From Rubrivivax rivuli (GTDB taxonomy: Bacteria; Pseudomonadota; Gammaproteobacteria; Burkholderiales; Burkholderiaceae_C): DNA of 64,000 nucleotides. The first letter of the stretch is position 1. Each line of letters begins with the position of its first letter. Of the stretch, positions 46,694-56,899 are shown in pieces. Under the pieces are notes generated by a model. That model worked only from the letters and a program-made list of their open reading frames with translations, was not told the DNA's origin and ran no database searches. A program made the translations under genes and the position numbers. The stretch covers positions 248,001 through 312,000 of the forward strand of contig NZ_SACR01000003.1 of the NCBI RefSeq assembly GCF_004016505.1, given 5' to 3'.

Positions 46694-47526
46694 CGTGGGC
46701 GGGCCCCGGGGGTGACGAGCGTTTGCGCCGCGGCCAGCCAGCCCAGAGCGCGGGTGTTGATGTCTCGCCGGCCGGCTGCGCGGCGGCGGCGCAGCAGTTC
46801 GGTGGCGGCACGCGGCATGCGGTGTGCGAGCAGCGCGCGCGCCAGACGGCGCGCATCGCGGCTGCGGAAGAAGGCATCGGGCAACTGCGGCAGCCAGCCG
46901 AGCAGCGTGTTTTCGTCGAGCACGCGCGGCAGGTTGTAGGGGCCGTGGAAGCCGAACACCGGCCCGCGCGGCGGGCGGTTCTCGAAGGCGAAGCGGTGCG
47001 CCAGTGCGGGCGGCGCGAAACGCACGCCGTGTTCGGCTTCCAGCATGGCTCGGTGGGTGGTGCCGAGCACGAGGTCTTCCGGGTGCAGCTCGGTGATGCG
47101 CGCGTCGCGCCCGGCCTGCAACAGCTTCTGCGAGCGCAGCGAGAAGCCGCCGTTGCCCACGTTGCGGCCTTCGGGCTGGTCGGGCCAGACGGCACCGATG
47201 TAGTCGTACTCCAGGAACTCATCGGTCCAGGCCTCGGGCTGGCGCACGAAGCCGTCCCACTGCGTTACCAGCACGAAGGGCGTGTGGATGTGGGGCGGCA
47301 GGTCGCGCAGCACGAAACGCGAGTAGTCGGCGCCCGAGGTGATCTCGGCGATCTCCACCACCGCGATGCCCGGCAGCGGTGCCGGCGGCTGCCAGCCGCG
47401 CGTGAACAGCAGCACCCTGCCGAAGTCGATGCCTGCCATCGAGTGGCGCAGCGACTCGGCAGCCAAAGCCGGTGCCCGTGTGTCCACGATGCACAGGGTC
47501 ACCTGGGGCAGGGCCAGTCGCTTCAT
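46690..47526 (-). CDS. DUF5672 protein, probable glycosyltransferase
   Basis: This 278-aa protein matches the DUF5672 pattern: TLCIVDTRAPALAAESLRHS, LLFTRGW, FVLVTQWDGFVRQPEAWTDEFLEYDYIGAVWP, VGNGGFSLRSQ and HPEDLVLG. The WDGF and GNGGFSLRS blocks recall GT-A glycosyltransferases. It starts the minus-strand three-gene unit and is divergent from the next glycosyltransferase, 54 bases away. Confidence 0.78.
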   Translation of the reverse strand: MKRLALPQVTLCIVDTRAPALAAESLRHSMAGIDFGRVLLFTRGWQPPAPLPGIAVVEIAEITSGADYSRFVLRDLPPHIHTPFVLVTQWDGFVRQPEAWTDEFLEYDYIGAVWPDQPEGRNVGNGGFSLRSQKLLQAGRDARITELHPEDLVLGTTHRAMLEAEHGVRFAPPALAHRFAFENRPPRGPVFGFHGPYNLPRVLDENTLLGWLPQLPDAFFRSRDARRLARALLAHRMPRAATELLRRRRAAGRRDINTRALGWLAAAQTLVTPGARPR

Positions 47527-47580
47527 GGCGGCGCATTGTGCCGGCAGGCCCGGGGGCGGCCGTGGCTACACTGCCCGCCG

Positions 47581-48657
47581 ATGAAAGAACGCCACATCGG
47601 CATCAGCCTGGGCAACATCGGCGCGCTGCACGACGGGCTGGGCGAGTTCTCCTTGCAGATCGGCACCCGCATCGCTGCCGTGGCGCCGGCGTGGCGAGAA
47701 CAGCACGGCATCCGGCTGCACTTCCACCTGCGCGACAAGCTGTTCGGCCTGTTCGGCGACGAGGTCGCCTACATCGCGGTGAACCGCTGGCAGCGCCTGC
47801 GACACGTGCAGCCTGAGCCGTTTTCGCTGTGGCACAGCCTGCACCAGCTGAACAAGAACCTGCCGCCGAACATGGCCGACGGCGGCACGCGGCTGGTGAC
47901 GGTGCACGACCTCAACTACCTGTATGGCCGCAACGCCTTCTCGCGCTGGCGCCACCACCGCCGCACGCTGAAGCTGGTGGCGCGCACCGACCACGTGGTG
48001 GCCATCAGCCAGCACACCGCCGGCGACGTCAAGCGCGAGTTGGGCTGGGCCGGGCCCCTGGAGGTGATCTACAACGGTGCGCGCAGCTTCGTCGCCGCCG
48101 AACGCGTGCCACTGCCGGGCTGGGCCGCGCAGCCAGAGCGCCCTTTCCTCTTCCACCTGAGCCGCATGTCGCCCAGCAAGAACCCGCAGGCGGTGCTGGA
48201 CCTGGCGCGCGAGTGGCCCGAGATGACGTTCGTGATGTGCGGCCCGCCCAGCGACGACGCCAAGGCGCTGAAGGCCGCCAACCGCCAGCCCAACGTGCAG
48301 TTCCACCTGGGCATCAGCGACGCGCAGAAGGCCTGGGCCTATGCGAACTGCGCCGGTTTCCTCTTCCCCTCGCTCACCGAAGGTTTCGGCCTGCCGCCCA
48401 TCGAGGCCATGCACTTCGGCAAGCCCGTCTTCCTGGCGCGGCGCACCTGCCTGCCGGAAATCGGTGGCGATGCCGCCAGCTACTTCGACAGCTTCGAGCC
48501 GCAGGCCATGAAGCAAGTGGCGCAGCAGGGCCTGCTGCGCCATGCCGAACCCGGCCGGCCCGAGGCGGTGCGGCAGCACGCCGCGCAGTTCAACTGGGAC
48601 GACGCCGCCGCGGCCTACCTGGCGCTTTACCGCCGCCTGCTGGGCCTGCCGGGATAA
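47581..48657 (+). CDS. GT4-family glycosyltransferase
   Basis: This 358-aa GT-B enzyme begins HIGISLGNIGALHDGLGEFSLQ. It has LVTVHDLNYLYG, DHVVAISQHTAGDVKREL, the donor-site pattern FLFHLSRMSPSKNPQAVLDLA, and FPSLTEGFGLPPIEAMHFGKPVFL with the conserved E-x7-E. It likely transfers a hexose or mannose during surface polysaccharide synthesis. TACACT lies 9 bases before the ATG and no Shine-Dalgarno is present. Confidence 0.85.
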   Translation: MKERHIGISLGNIGALHDGLGEFSLQIGTRIAAVAPAWREQHGIRLHFHLRDKLFGLFGDEVAYIAVNRWQRLRHVQPEPFSLWHSLHQLNKNLPPNMADGGTRLVTVHDLNYLYGRNAFSRWRHHRRTLKLVARTDHVVAISQHTAGDVKRELGWAGPLEVIYNGARSFVAAERVPLPGWAAQPERPFLFHLSRMSPSKNPQAVLDLAREWPEMTFVMCGPPSDDAKALKAANRQPNVQFHLGISDAQKAWAYANCAGFLFPSLTEGFGLPPIEAMHFGKPVFLARRTCLPEIGGDAASYFDSFEPQAMKQVAQQGLLRHAEPGRPEAVRQHAAQFNWDDAAAAYLALYRRLLGLPG

Positions 48658-48658
48658 T
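48653..48658 (+). promoter_or_regulatory. -10 element immediately before ribF
   Basis: GATAAT (5 of 6 to consensus) overlaps the stop codon of the glycosyltransferase gene and ends 7 bases before the ribF ATG. The spacing would put the transcript start at the initiator codon. No Shine-Dalgarno lies in between. Confidence 0.4.
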
Positions 48659-48665
48659 CGGCCGC

Positions 48666-49646
48666 ATGCAGATCCAACGCGGCTGGCGCCGCCCCGGCAC
48701 CGCCGGCTGTGCCATCACCATCGGCAACTTCGACGGCGTGCACCGTGGCCACCAGGCCATGCTGGCCCTGCTGAACAACGAAGCCCGCCACCGCGGCCTG
48801 CCCAGCTGCGTGATGACCTTCGAGCCGCACCCGCGCGACCACTTCGCAGAGATGGCGCGCAAGGCCGGCAAAGCCGCCGCGGCCCCGGCACGCATCGGTA
48901 CGCTTCGCGACAAGCTTTGCGAGCTGCAGCGCTGCGGCGTCGACGAAGTGGTGGTGCTGCCTTTCAACGAGGCCTTCGCCTCGATGCAGCCGCAGGTCTT
49001 CATCGACGAGGTGCTGCGCAGCGGCCTGCGTGCGAAGTACGTGCTGGTCGGCGACGACTTCAACTTCGGGGCCCGCCGCGCCGGCAACTACGCGATGCTG
49101 GATGCGGCCGGCGCGGCCGCGGGCTTCGACGTGGCGCGCATGAACAGCTACGAGGTGCACGGCCTGCGCGTTTCCAGTTCGGCCGTGCGCGAGGCGCTGG
49201 CCCGCGGCGACATGCGCCAGGCCGAGGCGCTGCTCGGCCGACCCTACAGCATCAGCGGCCACGTGCTGCACGGCCGCAAGCTGGGGCGCCAACTCGGCTT
49301 CCGCACGCTGAACCTGCGCTTCGCCCACGCCAGGCCGGCGGCCAGCGGCATCTTCGTCGTGCGCGTGCACGGGCTGGACGGCGGGCCCGTGCCCGGCGTG
49401 GCCAGCCTGGGCGTGCGGCCCACGGTGGAAGATGCCGGCCGCGTGCTGCTGGAGGTGCACGCGCTGCACTGGCCCGCGGCGCTGGGCGAGAACGGCGGCT
49501 ACGGCCGCTTGCTGCGTGTGGAGCTGCTGCACAAGCTGCACGACGAGCTGAAGTACGACGGCCTGCAAGCGCTGCAGGAGGGCATTGCGCGCGATACCGA
49601 GGCCGCGCGGGCGTGGTGGCGCGCCGCGGGCGAGGTCCGCGTCTAA
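48666..49646 (+). CDS. ribF: Bifunctional riboflavin kinase / FAD synthetase (RibF)
   Basis: This 326-aa enzyme makes FMN and FAD. The N-terminal adenylyltransferase half has ITIGNFDGVHRGHQAML (GNFDGVHxGH) and KYVLVGDDFNFGARRAG, with SSSAVREAL as the ISSTxxR-type motif. The C-terminal kinase half has YSISGHVLHGRKLGRQLGFRTLNL, VASLGVRPTVED and VELLHKLHDELKYDGLQAL. Length is normal. It heads the conserved ribF-ileS-lspA order. Confidence 0.93.
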   Translation: MQIQRGWRRPGTAGCAITIGNFDGVHRGHQAMLALLNNEARHRGLPSCVMTFEPHPRDHFAEMARKAGKAAAAPARIGTLRDKLCELQRCGVDEVVVLPFNEAFASMQPQVFIDEVLRSGLRAKYVLVGDDFNFGARRAGNYAMLDAAGAAAGFDVARMNSYEVHGLRVSSSAVREALARGDMRQAEALLGRPYSISGHVLHGRKLGRQLGFRTLNLRFAHARPAASGIFVVRVHGLDGGPVPGVASLGVRPTVEDAGRVLLEVHALHWPAALGENGGYGRLLRVELLHKLHDELKYDGLQALQEGIARDTEAARAWWRAAGEVRV

Positions 49647-49649
49647 AAT
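49644..49649 (+). promoter_or_regulatory. -10 element before the ileS leader ORF
   Basis: TAAAAT (5 of 6 to consensus) overlaps the TAA of ribF and ends 8 bases before the ATG of the 34-codon ORF, predicting a transcript that starts at or next to that ATG. Confidence 0.35.
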
Positions 49650-49657
49650 CGGCCCTC

Positions 49658-49762
49658 ATGCGCCTCACGCCTGCCCTCTCGCCCGATGCCGGCCTCCTGC
49701 GCTGGCAGGCCGCCACCCGCCGGCAAGCCACGCGCGATCGAATTATTCGTTCGGCCTCCTGA
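49658..49762 (+). CDS. Candidate 34-aa leader peptide upstream of ileS
   Basis: The ORF (ATG 49658, TGA 49760-49762) encodes a basic 34-residue peptide ending RDRIIRSAS. Its two Ile codons are adjacent ATT ATT, while the surrounding genes use ATC almost always. It is placed between ribF and the isoleucyl-tRNA synthetase gene. This arrangement fits a ribosome-stalling leader that senses charged tRNA-Ile. No protein homology is known to me. Confidence 0.42.
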   Translation: MRLTPALSPDAGLLRWQAATRRQATRDRIIRSAS

Positions 49763-49779
49763 AGCCAGGCCCTTGACGC

Positions 49780-49875
49780 CCGGCCCTGCGCGCTGACGCG
49801 CGCCCGCGCCCCCAGCGCGGCCGGCCTACCCGAACGACCCCGTGCCGCCCTTTCCGCCCTCCACCGGGGCGGCAC
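49780..49875 (+). promoter_or_regulatory. Alternative hairpins in the ileS leader
   Basis: Hairpin 1: GCGCG-CTGA-CGCGC (49788-49801). Hairpin 2: CGCGCTG (49789-49795) with CAGCGCG (49813-49819), extended by CCGGCC/GGCCGG; it uses the same left arm as hairpin 1, so the two exclude each other. Hairpin 3: GTGCCGCCC (49842-49850) with GGGCGGCAC (49867-49875), ending 18 bases before the ileS ATG. No T-tract follows, so control, if real, would be translational or Rho-based. Confidence 0.35.
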
Positions 49876-49893
49876 CTGCCGAGCCCACACGCC

Positions 49894-52743
49894 ATGAGCA
49901 ACTCTCCTGACACCCGCAGCACCCTGAACCTGCCCGACACGCCCTTCCCCATGCGCGGCGACCTGCCCAAGCGCGAGCCGGCGTGGGTGAAGGCCTGGAA
50001 CGACACCACGCAGGACGGCGGTCTCTACCAGCGCCTGCGCGTGGCGCGTCACGGCGCTCCGCTCTTCGTGCTGCACGACGGCCCGCCCTACGCCAACGGC
50101 AAGCTGCACATCGGCCACGCGCTGAACAAGGTGCTCAAGGACATGATCGTCAAGAGCAAGCAGCTGGCCGGCTTCGACGCGCGCTACGTGCCGGGCTGGG
50201 ACTGCCACGGCCTGCCCATCGAGAACCAGATCGAGAAGACCCACGGCCGCGGCTTGCCGCGCGACAAGGTGCAGGCGCTCAGCCGCGCCTACGCCGCCGA
50301 ACAGATCGAGCAGCAGAAGGCCGACTTCCAGCGCCTGGGCGTGCTGGGCGACTGGGCCCACCCCTACCGCACCATGGACCCGGCCAACGAGGCCGGCGAG
50401 ATGCGCGTGCTCAAGCGCCTGATGGAGCGCGGCTACGTCTACCGCGGCAGCAAGCCGGTGTACTGGTGCTTCGACTGCGGCAGTTCGCTGGCCGAGTTCG
50501 AGATCGAGTACGCCGACAAGCAGAGCCCCACGGTCGACGTCGCGTTTCTCAGCGCCGAGCCCGCCAAGCTGGCCGCGGCCTTCGGCCTGCCGGCGCTGCA
50601 GAAAGACGCCTTCGCCGTCATCTGGACCACCACGCCCTGGACGCTGCCCGCCAACCAGGCCCTGAACCTCAACCCGGCCCTGGTCTACGCGCTGGTGGAC
50701 ACACCGCGCGGCCTGCTCGTGCTGGCCGAGGCGCTGGTGGAGAAGTGCCTGGCGCGCTACGGCCTCGCGGGCGAGGTGGTGGCCACCGCCTTGGGTGAAA
50801 AGCTCGGCGGCCTGAACTTCCGCCACCCGCTGGCGCACGTGCACCCGGGCTACGACCGGCTCTCGCCGGTGTACCTGGCCGACTACGCGACGGCTGACGA
50901 CGGCACAGGCCTCGTGCACAGCTCGCCGGCCTACGGCCTGGACGACTTCCAGTCCTGCCTGGCCCACGGCATGAAGGCCGACGAGATCCTCAACCCGGTG
51001 CAGGGCTCGGGCGTCTACGAGGCCGAGCTGCCGCTCTTCGGCGGGCAGCACATCTGGAAGGCCAACCCGGTGATCGTGCAGGCGCTGCAAGACGCCGGCC
51101 GCCTGCTGGCCCAGGCCGAGATGCTGCACAGCTACCCCCACTGCTGGCGCCACAAGACGCCGGTGATCTACCGCGCCGCGGCGCAGTGGTTCGTGCGCAT
51201 GGACGAGGGCGACGGCGTCTGCACCGTCGACAAGGCGCCCGGCACGCTGCGCCAGACGGCGCTGGCCGCCATCGACGCGACGAACTTCTACCCCGAGAAC
51301 GGCCGCGCCCGCCTGCGCGACATGATCGCCAACCGCCCCGACTGGTGCATCAGCCGCCAGCGCAGCTGGGGCGTGCCCCTGCCCTTCTTCCTGCACAAGG
51401 TGACGGGCGAACTGCACCCCGACACCCTGGCGCTGATGGACCGCGCCGCGGCCCTGGTGGAACAGGGCGGCATCGAGGCCTGGAGCCAGCTCGACCCGGC
51501 CGATTGGCTGGGTGCGGAGGCCGAACACTACGCCAAGAGCCACGACATCCTCGACGTCTGGTTCGACAGCGGCAGCACCTTCAGCCACGTGCTGCGCGGC
51601 TCGCACCCGGGCGGCGCGCACGCGCAGGGCCCCGAGGCCGACCTCTACCTGGAAGGCCACGACCAGCACCGCGGCTGGTTCCACAGCTCGCTGCTGATCG
51701 GCTGCGCGCTGGAAGGCCGCGCGCCCTACCGCGGCCTGCTCACGCACGGCTTCGCCACCGACGGCGCCGGCCGCAAGATGAGCAAGAGCCTGGGCAACGT
51801 GGTCGAGCCGCAGACGCTGACGAACAAGCTCGGCGCCGAAATCGTGCGCCTGTGGTGTGCCGCCACCGACTACAGCGGCGACCTCAACATCGACGACAAC
51901 ATCCTGGCCCGCGTGGTGGACGCCTACCGGCGCATCCGCAACACGCTGCGCTTCCTGATGGCCAACACCAGCGACTTCAATGCCGCGCAGCACGCGATGC
52001 CGGTAGATGCGCTGCTGGAGATCGACCGCTACGCGCTGGCGCGCACGGCAGAGCTGCAGGCCGAAATCCTGGCGCACTTCGAGGCCTACGAGTTCCACCC
52101 GGTGGTCGCCAAGCTGCAGGTCTTCTGCAGCGAAGACCTGGGCGCCTTCTACCTCGATGCGCTGAAAGACCGCCTCTACACCACGGCCCCCGGCAGCCAC
52201 GCCCGCCGCAGCGCGCAGACGGCGCTGTGGCACATCACGCACAGCATGCTGCGCTGGATGGCGCCCTTCCTCAGCTTCACCGCCGAAGAAGCCTGGAAGC
52301 TCTTCGACGGCGGCCACGGTGAGCTGGAGAGCATCTTCACGCAGACCTACTGGCCGCTGCCTGCGCCGGATGCCGCGCTGCTGGCCAAGTGGGGCCGCAT
52401 CCGCGAGCTGCGCGACGTGGTCAACAAGGAGATCGAGGCCTTGCGCAGCGCCGGTGGTGTGGGTTCGTCGTTGCAGGCCGAGGTGCAGATCACGGCCGAG
52501 GCCGCCGACCACGCGCTGTTGGCCAGCCTGGGCGAAGACCTGAAGTTCGTCTTCATCACCTCGGCGGCGCGCCTGGTGGCGGGGGATGCGCTGGCCGTGC
52601 AGGTGGTCGCCAGCACGCACACCAAGTGCGAACGCTGCTGGCACTGGCGCGAAGACGTGGGCCACGACCCGGCCCACCCGACGCTGTGCGGCCGCTGCAC
52701 CAGCAACCTGCACGGCGCGGGCGAAACCCGCACCGTGGCGTGA
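49894..52743 (+). CDS. ileS: Isoleucyl-tRNA synthetase (IleS)
   Basis: This 949-aa class I synthetase has literal HIGH ([10 protein letters not shown]) and KMSKS ([10 protein letters not shown]) signatures. An editing domain (CP1) lies between, with [16 protein letters not shown]. The C-terminal zinc motif is [15 protein letters not shown]...CGRC. It charges tRNA-Ile and edits valine. Length is normal for the bacterial short type. Its stop overlaps lspA by 4 bases. Confidence 0.97.
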   Translation: MSNSPDTRSTLNLPDTPFPMRGDLPKREPAWVKAWNDTTQDGGLYQRLRVARHGAPLFVLHDGPPYANGKLHIGHALNKVLKDMIVKSKQLAGFDARYVPGWDCHGLPIENQIEKTHGRGLPRDKVQALSRAYAAEQIEQQKADFQRLGVLGDWAHPYRTMDPANEAGEMRVLKRLMERGYVYRGSKPVYWCFDCGSSLAEFEIEYADKQSPTVDVAFLSAEPAKLAAAFGLPALQKDAFAVIWTTTPWTLPANQALNLNPALVYALVDTPRGLLVLAEALVEKCLARYGLAGEVVATALGEKLGGLNFRHPLAHVHPGYDRLSPVYLADYATADDGTGLVHSSPAYGLDDFQSCLAHGMKADEILNPVQGSGVYEAELPLFGGQHIWKANPVIVQALQDAGRLLAQAEMLHSYPHCWRHKTPVIYRAAAQWFVRMDEGDGVCTVDKAPGTLRQTALAAIDATNFYPENGRARLRDMIANRPDWCISRQRSWGVPLPFFLHKVTGELHPDTLALMDRAAALVEQGGIEAWSQLDPADWLGAEAEHYAKSHDILDVWFDSGSTFSHVLRGSHPGGAHAQGPEADLYLEGHDQHRGWFHSSLLIGCALEGRAPYRGLLTHGFATDGAGRKMSKSLGNVVEPQTLTNKLGAEIVRLWCAATDYSGDLNIDDNILARVVDAYRRIRNTLRFLMANTSDFNAAQHAMPVDALLEIDRYALARTAELQAEILAHFEAYEFHPVVAKLQVFCSEDLGAFYLDALKDRLYTTAPGSHARRSAQTALWHITHSMLRWMAPFLSFTAEEAWKLFDGGHGELESIFTQTYWPLPAPDAALLAKWGRIRELRDVVNKEIEALRSAGGVGSSLQAEVQITAEAADHALLASLGEDLKFVFITSAARLVAGDALAVQVVASTHTKCERCWHWREDVGHDPAHPTLCGRCTSNLHGAGETRTVA

Positions 52744-53267
52744 ACGTGGCGGCGCGCGGCAAGGCGCCGGGCAGCCCCAGCCTGTGGCTGTGGCTGGGCC
52801 TGGCGGCCATCGTCATCCTGGCCGACCAGGTGACCAAGACGCTCATCGTCGGCTGGTTCCAGCTGGGCGACGCGCGCCCGGTCACCAGCTTCTTCAACCT
52901 CGTGCGGGCGCACAACCCGGGCGCGGCCTTCAGCTTCCTGGCCGACGCCTCGGGCTGGCAGCGCTGGTTCTTCACGGGGCTGGGGCTGGTGGTCTCGGGC
53001 TTCATCGTCTGGATGATCCGCAACCACCCGACGGAGAAGCTGTTCTGCTTCTCGGTCAGCATGATCATGGGCGGTGCCCTGGGCAACGTGGTGGACCGGC
53101 TGATCCACGGCTATGTGGTCGATTTCCTGCAGTTCCGCTTCAGAGTGCTGGAGCCGCTGTTCACTGGCGGCTACTTCCCCAGCTTCAACATCGCCGACAG
53201 CGCCATCACGCTGGGCGCGATGTGCCTGATCCTGGACGAGATCCTGCGCGTCAGGCGCGGGCGCTGA
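52740..53267 (+). CDS. lspA: Lipoprotein signal peptidase II (LspA)
   Basis: This 175-aa aspartic protease of the inner membrane cleaves signal peptides before the lipid-modified Cys. It has four membrane spans; the catalytic Asp residues are in [15 protein letters not shown] and FNIADSAI. The GTG at 52740 overlaps the ileS stop (GTGA). The window has several lipoprotein genes that would be its substrates. The basic tail RVRRGR is usual. Confidence 0.94.
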   Translation: MNVAARGKAPGSPSLWLWLGLAAIVILADQVTKTLIVGWFQLGDARPVTSFFNLVRAHNPGAAFSFLADASGWQRWFFTGLGLVVSGFIVWMIRNHPTEKLFCFSVSMIMGGALGNVVDRLIHGYVVDFLQFRFRVLEPLFTGGYFPSFNIADSAITLGAMCLILDEILRVRRGR

Positions 53268-53333
53268 ACCGCACACGAACCCTCAGGCTGGCCCCGATTG
53301 CCAGCGTGGCGCTGGCGGCGCCCAATGCGCGGC

Positions 53334-54110
53334 ATGGACACGCCGGCCCCGCCTTCCACCGAGCCCAGCAGCCCTGCAGCGCCGCAACTGAAGCCGCTGC
53401 GCTTCGGTGACCCGCTGCGCTGGCTGGCCTTGGGGTGGCGCGATTTCATGCGCGCGCCGGTCATCGGTCTGTTCTACGGCGCGTGTTTCATGGTGATGGG
53501 CTGGGCGCTGCTGAAGGTGTACGAAAGCGCACCGGCCTACACGCTGGCGCTGTCGGCCGGTTTCCTGCTGATGGGGCCCTTCCTGTGCCTGGGCCTGTAC
53601 CGCGTGAGCCAGCGGCTGGAAGCCGGCCAGAAGCCCGACTTCGGTGATTCGCTGCTGGCCTGGGACACGCGCACCGGGCAACTGGCCATCTTCGGCTTCG
53701 TGCTGCTGGTGCTGGAGATGCTGTGGGGCCGCGCCACGCTGGTGGTGTTTGCCGTCAGCTTCGACGGCATGCCCGATTTCAAGGGCTCGCTGCGGGCCTT
53801 GCTGGACCCCGAGAACCTGAGCTTCATCGTCGCCTGGGCGGCGGTGGGCGCGGTGTTCGCATCGCTGATCTACGCCGTCAGCGTGATCAGCATGCCCATG
53901 ATCCTGCACCGCCAGACCGACGCCATCACCGCCGGCCTCACCAGCCTGCGCCTGGTGCTCACGCAGACCGGCGTGATGCTGTGGTGGGCCGCGCTGCTGG
54001 CCGGGCTGGTGTTCGTGGCGCTGCTGCCGTGGTTTGCCGGGCTGCTGGTGGTGGGGCCGGTGCTGGGGCACGCCAGCTGGCACGCCTACCGCGCGGCGGT
54101 GGCCGACTGA
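53334..54110 (+). CDS. DUF2189 multi-span membrane protein
   Basis: This 258-aa protein has a Pro-rich cytosolic N-terminus (about 35 residues) and then about six hydrophobic segments. It contains PLRWLALGWRDFMRAPVIGLFYG and LRLVLTQTGVMLWWAALLAG, typical of the DUF2189 family. Function unknown. It is convergent with recR, 7 bases apart. ATG 53334 is chosen; ATG 53325 is also in frame. Confidence 0.78.
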   Translation: MDTPAPPSTEPSSPAAPQLKPLRFGDPLRWLALGWRDFMRAPVIGLFYGACFMVMGWALLKVYESAPAYTLALSAGFLLMGPFLCLGLYRVSQRLEAGQKPDFGDSLLAWDTRTGQLAIFGFVLLVLEMLWGRATLVVFAVSFDGMPDFKGSLRALLDPENLSFIVAWAAVGAVFASLIYAVSVISMPMILHRQTDAITAGLTSLRLVLTQTGVMLWWAALLAGLVFVALLPWFAGLLVVGPVLGHASWHAYRAAVAD

Positions 54111-54117
54111 AGGGCGC

Positions 54118-54705
54118 TCAGCGCCGATCGCCCATCGCGTGCGCGATGGTGGAGAGATCCACGTACTCCAGCTCGCTGCCCGCCGGCACCCCGCGTGCCA
54201 GCCGCGTGACGCGCAGGCCACGCGCCTTCAGCGCCTGAGAGAGGGCGTGTGCCGTCACCTCGCCTTCGGCCGTGAAGCCGGTGGCCAGGATCACCTCTTC
54301 CACCACGCCGTCACCAGCGCGCTCCAGCAGGCGCTCGGCACCGATGTCGGCGGCGCCCACGCCGTCCAGCGGGCTGATGCGGCCCATCAGCACGAAGTAC
54401 AGGCCCTTGTAGCTGCCGCTGCGTTCCAGCGCCGCCTGGTCGGCCGGTGTTTCCACCACGCACAGCTGGCGGCCGTCGCGCCGCGGGTCTTCGCAGGTGC
54501 TGCAGACCTCGGCCTCGGTGAAGGTGTGGCAGCGCTGGCAATGCCGCATGCGATGCACCGCATCGCCCAGCGCCGTGGCCAGGCGGAGCGCGCCGTCGCG
54601 GTCGTGCTGCAGCAGGTGGAAAGCCATGCGCTGCGCCGACTTCACGCCCACGCCGGGCAGCCGCCGCAGCGCGTCGATCAGCGCTTCCAGCGCACGTTCG
54701 GCCAT
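54118..54705 (-). CDS. recR: Recombination protein RecR
   Basis: This 195-aa protein has the helix-hairpin-helix [24 protein letters not shown], a zinc finger of four Cys ([16 protein letters not shown]) and a Toprim domain ([13 protein letters not shown]...). It loads RecA at gapped DNA together with RecFO. It follows ybaB by only 4 bases, forming the dnaX-ybaB-recR order. Confidence 0.94.
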   Translation of the reverse strand: MAERALEALIDALRRLPGVGVKSAQRMAFHLLQHDRDGALRLATALGDAVHRMRHCQRCHTFTEAEVCSTCEDPRRDGRQLCVVETPADQAALERSGSYKGLYFVLMGRISPLDGVGAADIGAERLLERAGDGVVEEVILATGFTAEGEVTAHALSQALKARGLRVTRLARGVPAGSELEYVDLSTIAHAMGDRR

Positions 54706-54709
54706 GGGC

Positions 54710-55036
54710 TCAGAACGGGAACTTCATCCCGGGAGGCAGCGGCATGCCGGCGGTGAGCTTGCCCATCTTCTCGGCGCTCACCTCTTCGGCGCGGCGCACG
54801 GCGGCGTTGAAGGCGGCGGCGACCAGGTCTTCGAGCATGTCCTTGTCATCGGTCAGCAGGCTGGGGTCGATGGTCACGCGCTTGACGTCGTGCTTGCAGG
54901 TCATGGTCACCTTCACGAGGCCGGCGCCGCTCTGGCCCTCCACCTCGATCAGCGCCAGTTCCTCCTGCGCCTTCTTCATGTTGTCCTGCATCGCCTGGGC
55001 CTGCTTCATCAGCCCGGCGAGTTGGCCCTTCATCAT
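54710..55036 (-). CDS. ybaB: YbaB/EbfC-family nucleoid-associated protein
   Basis: This 108-aa protein begins [27 protein letters not shown], the helix of the YbaB family, then [29 protein letters not shown] and the C-terminal [11 protein letters not shown]. It is a small dimeric DNA-binding protein. The start is one of two tandem ATGs (55036 or 55033). It lies 19 bases after dnaX and just before recR. Confidence 0.93.
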   Translation of the reverse strand: MMKGQLAGLMKQAQAMQDNMKKAQEELALIEVEGQSGAGLVKVTMTCKHDVKRVTIDPSLLTDDKDMLEDLVAAAFNAAVRRAEEVSAEKMGKLTAGMPLPPGMKFPF

Positions 55037-55055
55037 GGTGTGTTCCTTCGGTGCT

Positions 55056-56825
55056 TCACAAGGGTTTGATCGAGCCCGGCACGATGCGCGCGGTCTTGAA
55101 CTGCGACAGCAGTTCACGCACGGTGGCGTCGTTCTGGATGGCAGCCTCGGCCGCGGCCTGGCGGCGCTGGCGTTCGGCGGCGTCGCGGCGTGCGGGCGTG
55201 TCTTCGGGGGGGCCGGCCAGCAGTTCCAGCGCCACCGGGTGGCCCAGGGCGCCGGACAGTGCCGCGGCCACCTTGTCGCGCAGGGTCGGGTTGCGCAGGG
55301 TCTCGCGCTCGACGCGCAGCAGCCAACGCGGCGGCTGGCTGCTGGTGTCGATGGCTTCCAGCCCGCCCTGCAGCGCCAGCTCGCGCGCCAGCGCGCTGAG
55401 CGTGCCGTCGTCGCAGAGGGGTTTGACCAGGGCGTACCAGCGGTCGCCGAGGCTGCGGTCGGCCGCGGCCGCTCTTGACGCAGGCTGCAGGGGGGCCGCC
55501 GCGGGCTCGGCGGCACGCGGCACTGGGGGAGGCGGTGCATCGTCCCAAGGCGCCGGGCCGGCCGGCGCGGGGGCCGAGGAAGCGACTGACGCCACGCTGG
55601 CCGCTGGCGCCGCAGTCTTCGGCGCTACTGGCAAAGGCACCGCCACCGCTGGCGGCGCCGGCGCTCGCAAGGGCGCCGCCCGCGCGGGCTCGCGCGGGGC
55701 GGCTGGGGGCGGGCGCGTGCCGGCGCCTGCGGCCGGGAAGGCCAGGAAGCGCAGCAGCACCATGGTCAGCGCGCCGTACTCGTCGCTCATCAGGCCGAGT
55801 TCCTCGCGCCCGTGCAGCACGATGCTGTACAGCAACTGCGTCTCGTCGTGCTGCAGCGCCGGGGCGAGCGTGCGCGCGTCTTCGGTGTCGGGGTCTTGTT
55901 CGTCCAAGGCACCGGGCACGGCCTGCTGCACGGCCATCTGCTGCAGCAAGGTGGCCATCTCCTCCAGCGTGCCGGCGGCACTCAAGCCGCGGCCGCGAAG
56001 CGCCTCCACGGCCGCCAGCACGGCAGCGCCGTCGTGCGCGGCCAGGGCCTGCACCAGCGTGCGCGCGTGGCTGCGGTCGACGCTGCCGAGCATGGTGCGC
56101 ACCACGTCTTCCTGCAGCCGGCCGCCGCCATAGGCGATGGCCTGGTCGGTGAGCGACAGGCCGTCACGCATGCTGCCGCGTGCGGCGCGGCCCAGCAGAC
56201 GCAGCGCGCCGGCGTCGGCAGGCACGTTCTCGGCCTCCAGCACACGCTGCAGGTGTTCACGCACCGTCTGCGGCGCCATCGGGCGCAGGTTGAACTGCAG
56301 GCAGCGGCTCAGCACCGTGGGCAGCACCTTTTCGGGGTCGGTGGTGGCCAGCACGAACTTCAGGTACTCGGGTGGTTCCTCCAGCGTCTTCAGCAGCGCG
56401 TTGAAGGCGTCCTTGCTGAGCTGGTGGGCCTCGTCGATCATGAAGACCTTGAAGCGGCCGATGCCGGGCTTGTACGCGGCGCGCTCGATGAGGTCCTTGA
56501 TCTCGTCCTTGCCGCCGTTGCTGGCGGCGTCCATCTCGATGTAGTCGAGATAGCGGTCGGCGTCGATCTCGGTGCAGGCCTGGCACACGCCACAGGGCTC
56601 GGCGGTGATGCCACCCCTGCCGTCGGGGCCGGTGCAGTTCAAGCTCTTGGCGAGGATGCGGCTGACCGTGGTCTTGCCGATGCCCCGCGTGCCGGTGAAG
56701 AGGTAGGCGTGGTGCAGCCGGCCCTGCGTGAGGGCGTTGGTGAGGGCCTGCACGACGTGCTCCTGGCCCACCATCTGCGCGAAGCTGCGCGGGCGGTATT
56801 TGCGGGCGAGAACGACATAGGACAT
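55056..56825 (-). CDS. dnaX: DNA polymerase III subunits gamma/tau (DnaX)
   Basis: This 589-aa AAA+ clamp-loader subunit starts [19 protein letters not shown]. It has Walker [10 protein letters not shown], a zinc module with CTGPDGRGG...CGVCQAC, Walker [12 protein letters not shown], and the sensor region [19 protein letters not shown]. From about 370 there is a Pro/Ala linker and then the tau C-terminal domain that binds the polymerase. I saw no A-rich slippery site for the short gamma form. ATG 56825 is preferred over ATG 56834. Confidence 0.94.
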   Translation of the reverse strand: MSYVVLARKYRPRSFAQMVGQEHVVQALTNALTQGRLHHAYLFTGTRGIGKTTVSRILAKSLNCTGPDGRGGITAEPCGVCQACTEIDADRYLDYIEMDAASNGGKDEIKDLIERAAYKPGIGRFKVFMIDEAHQLSKDAFNALLKTLEEPPEYLKFVLATTDPEKVLPTVLSRCLQFNLRPMAPQTVREHLQRVLEAENVPADAGALRLLGRAARGSMRDGLSLTDQAIAYGGGRLQEDVVRTMLGSVDRSHARTLVQALAAHDGAAVLAAVEALRGRGLSAAGTLEEMATLLQQMAVQQAVPGALDEQDPDTEDARTLAPALQHDETQLLYSIVLHGREELGLMSDEYGALTMVLLRFLAFPAAGAGTRPPPAAPREPARAAPLRAPAPPAVAVPLPVAPKTAAPAASVASVASSAPAPAGPAPWDDAPPPPVPRAAEPAAAPLQPASRAAAADRSLGDRWYALVKPLCDDGTLSALARELALQGGLEAIDTSSQPPRWLLRVERETLRNPTLRDKVAAALSGALGHPVALELLAGPPEDTPARRDAAERQRRQAAAEAAIQNDATVRELLSQFKTARIVPGSIKPL

Positions 56826-56885
56826 CGCCTTCATTCTACGGGGGGGCCACGGCCGCGACGGCCCGGCGCTGGGCCGGGCCGCAGG

Positions 56886-56891
56886 GATAAT
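56886..56891 (+). promoter_or_regulatory. -10 element directly before the PurM-like gene
   Basis: GATAAT (5 of 6 to consensus) ends 8 bases before the ATG at 56900, in the gap divergent to dnaX. It has no Shine-Dalgarno after it, as at ribF. Confidence 0.4.
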
Positions 56892-56899
56892 CCCGCCGC

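Noticed and set aside
49252..52713. A 1153-codon open frame antisense to ribF/ileS
   Set aside because: It is the mirror frame of strongly recognised genes and shows no motifs.
55056..56825. Programmed frameshift in dnaX
   Set aside because: No A-rich slippery heptamer is visible in the GC-rich linker; the long tau form is the only one supported.
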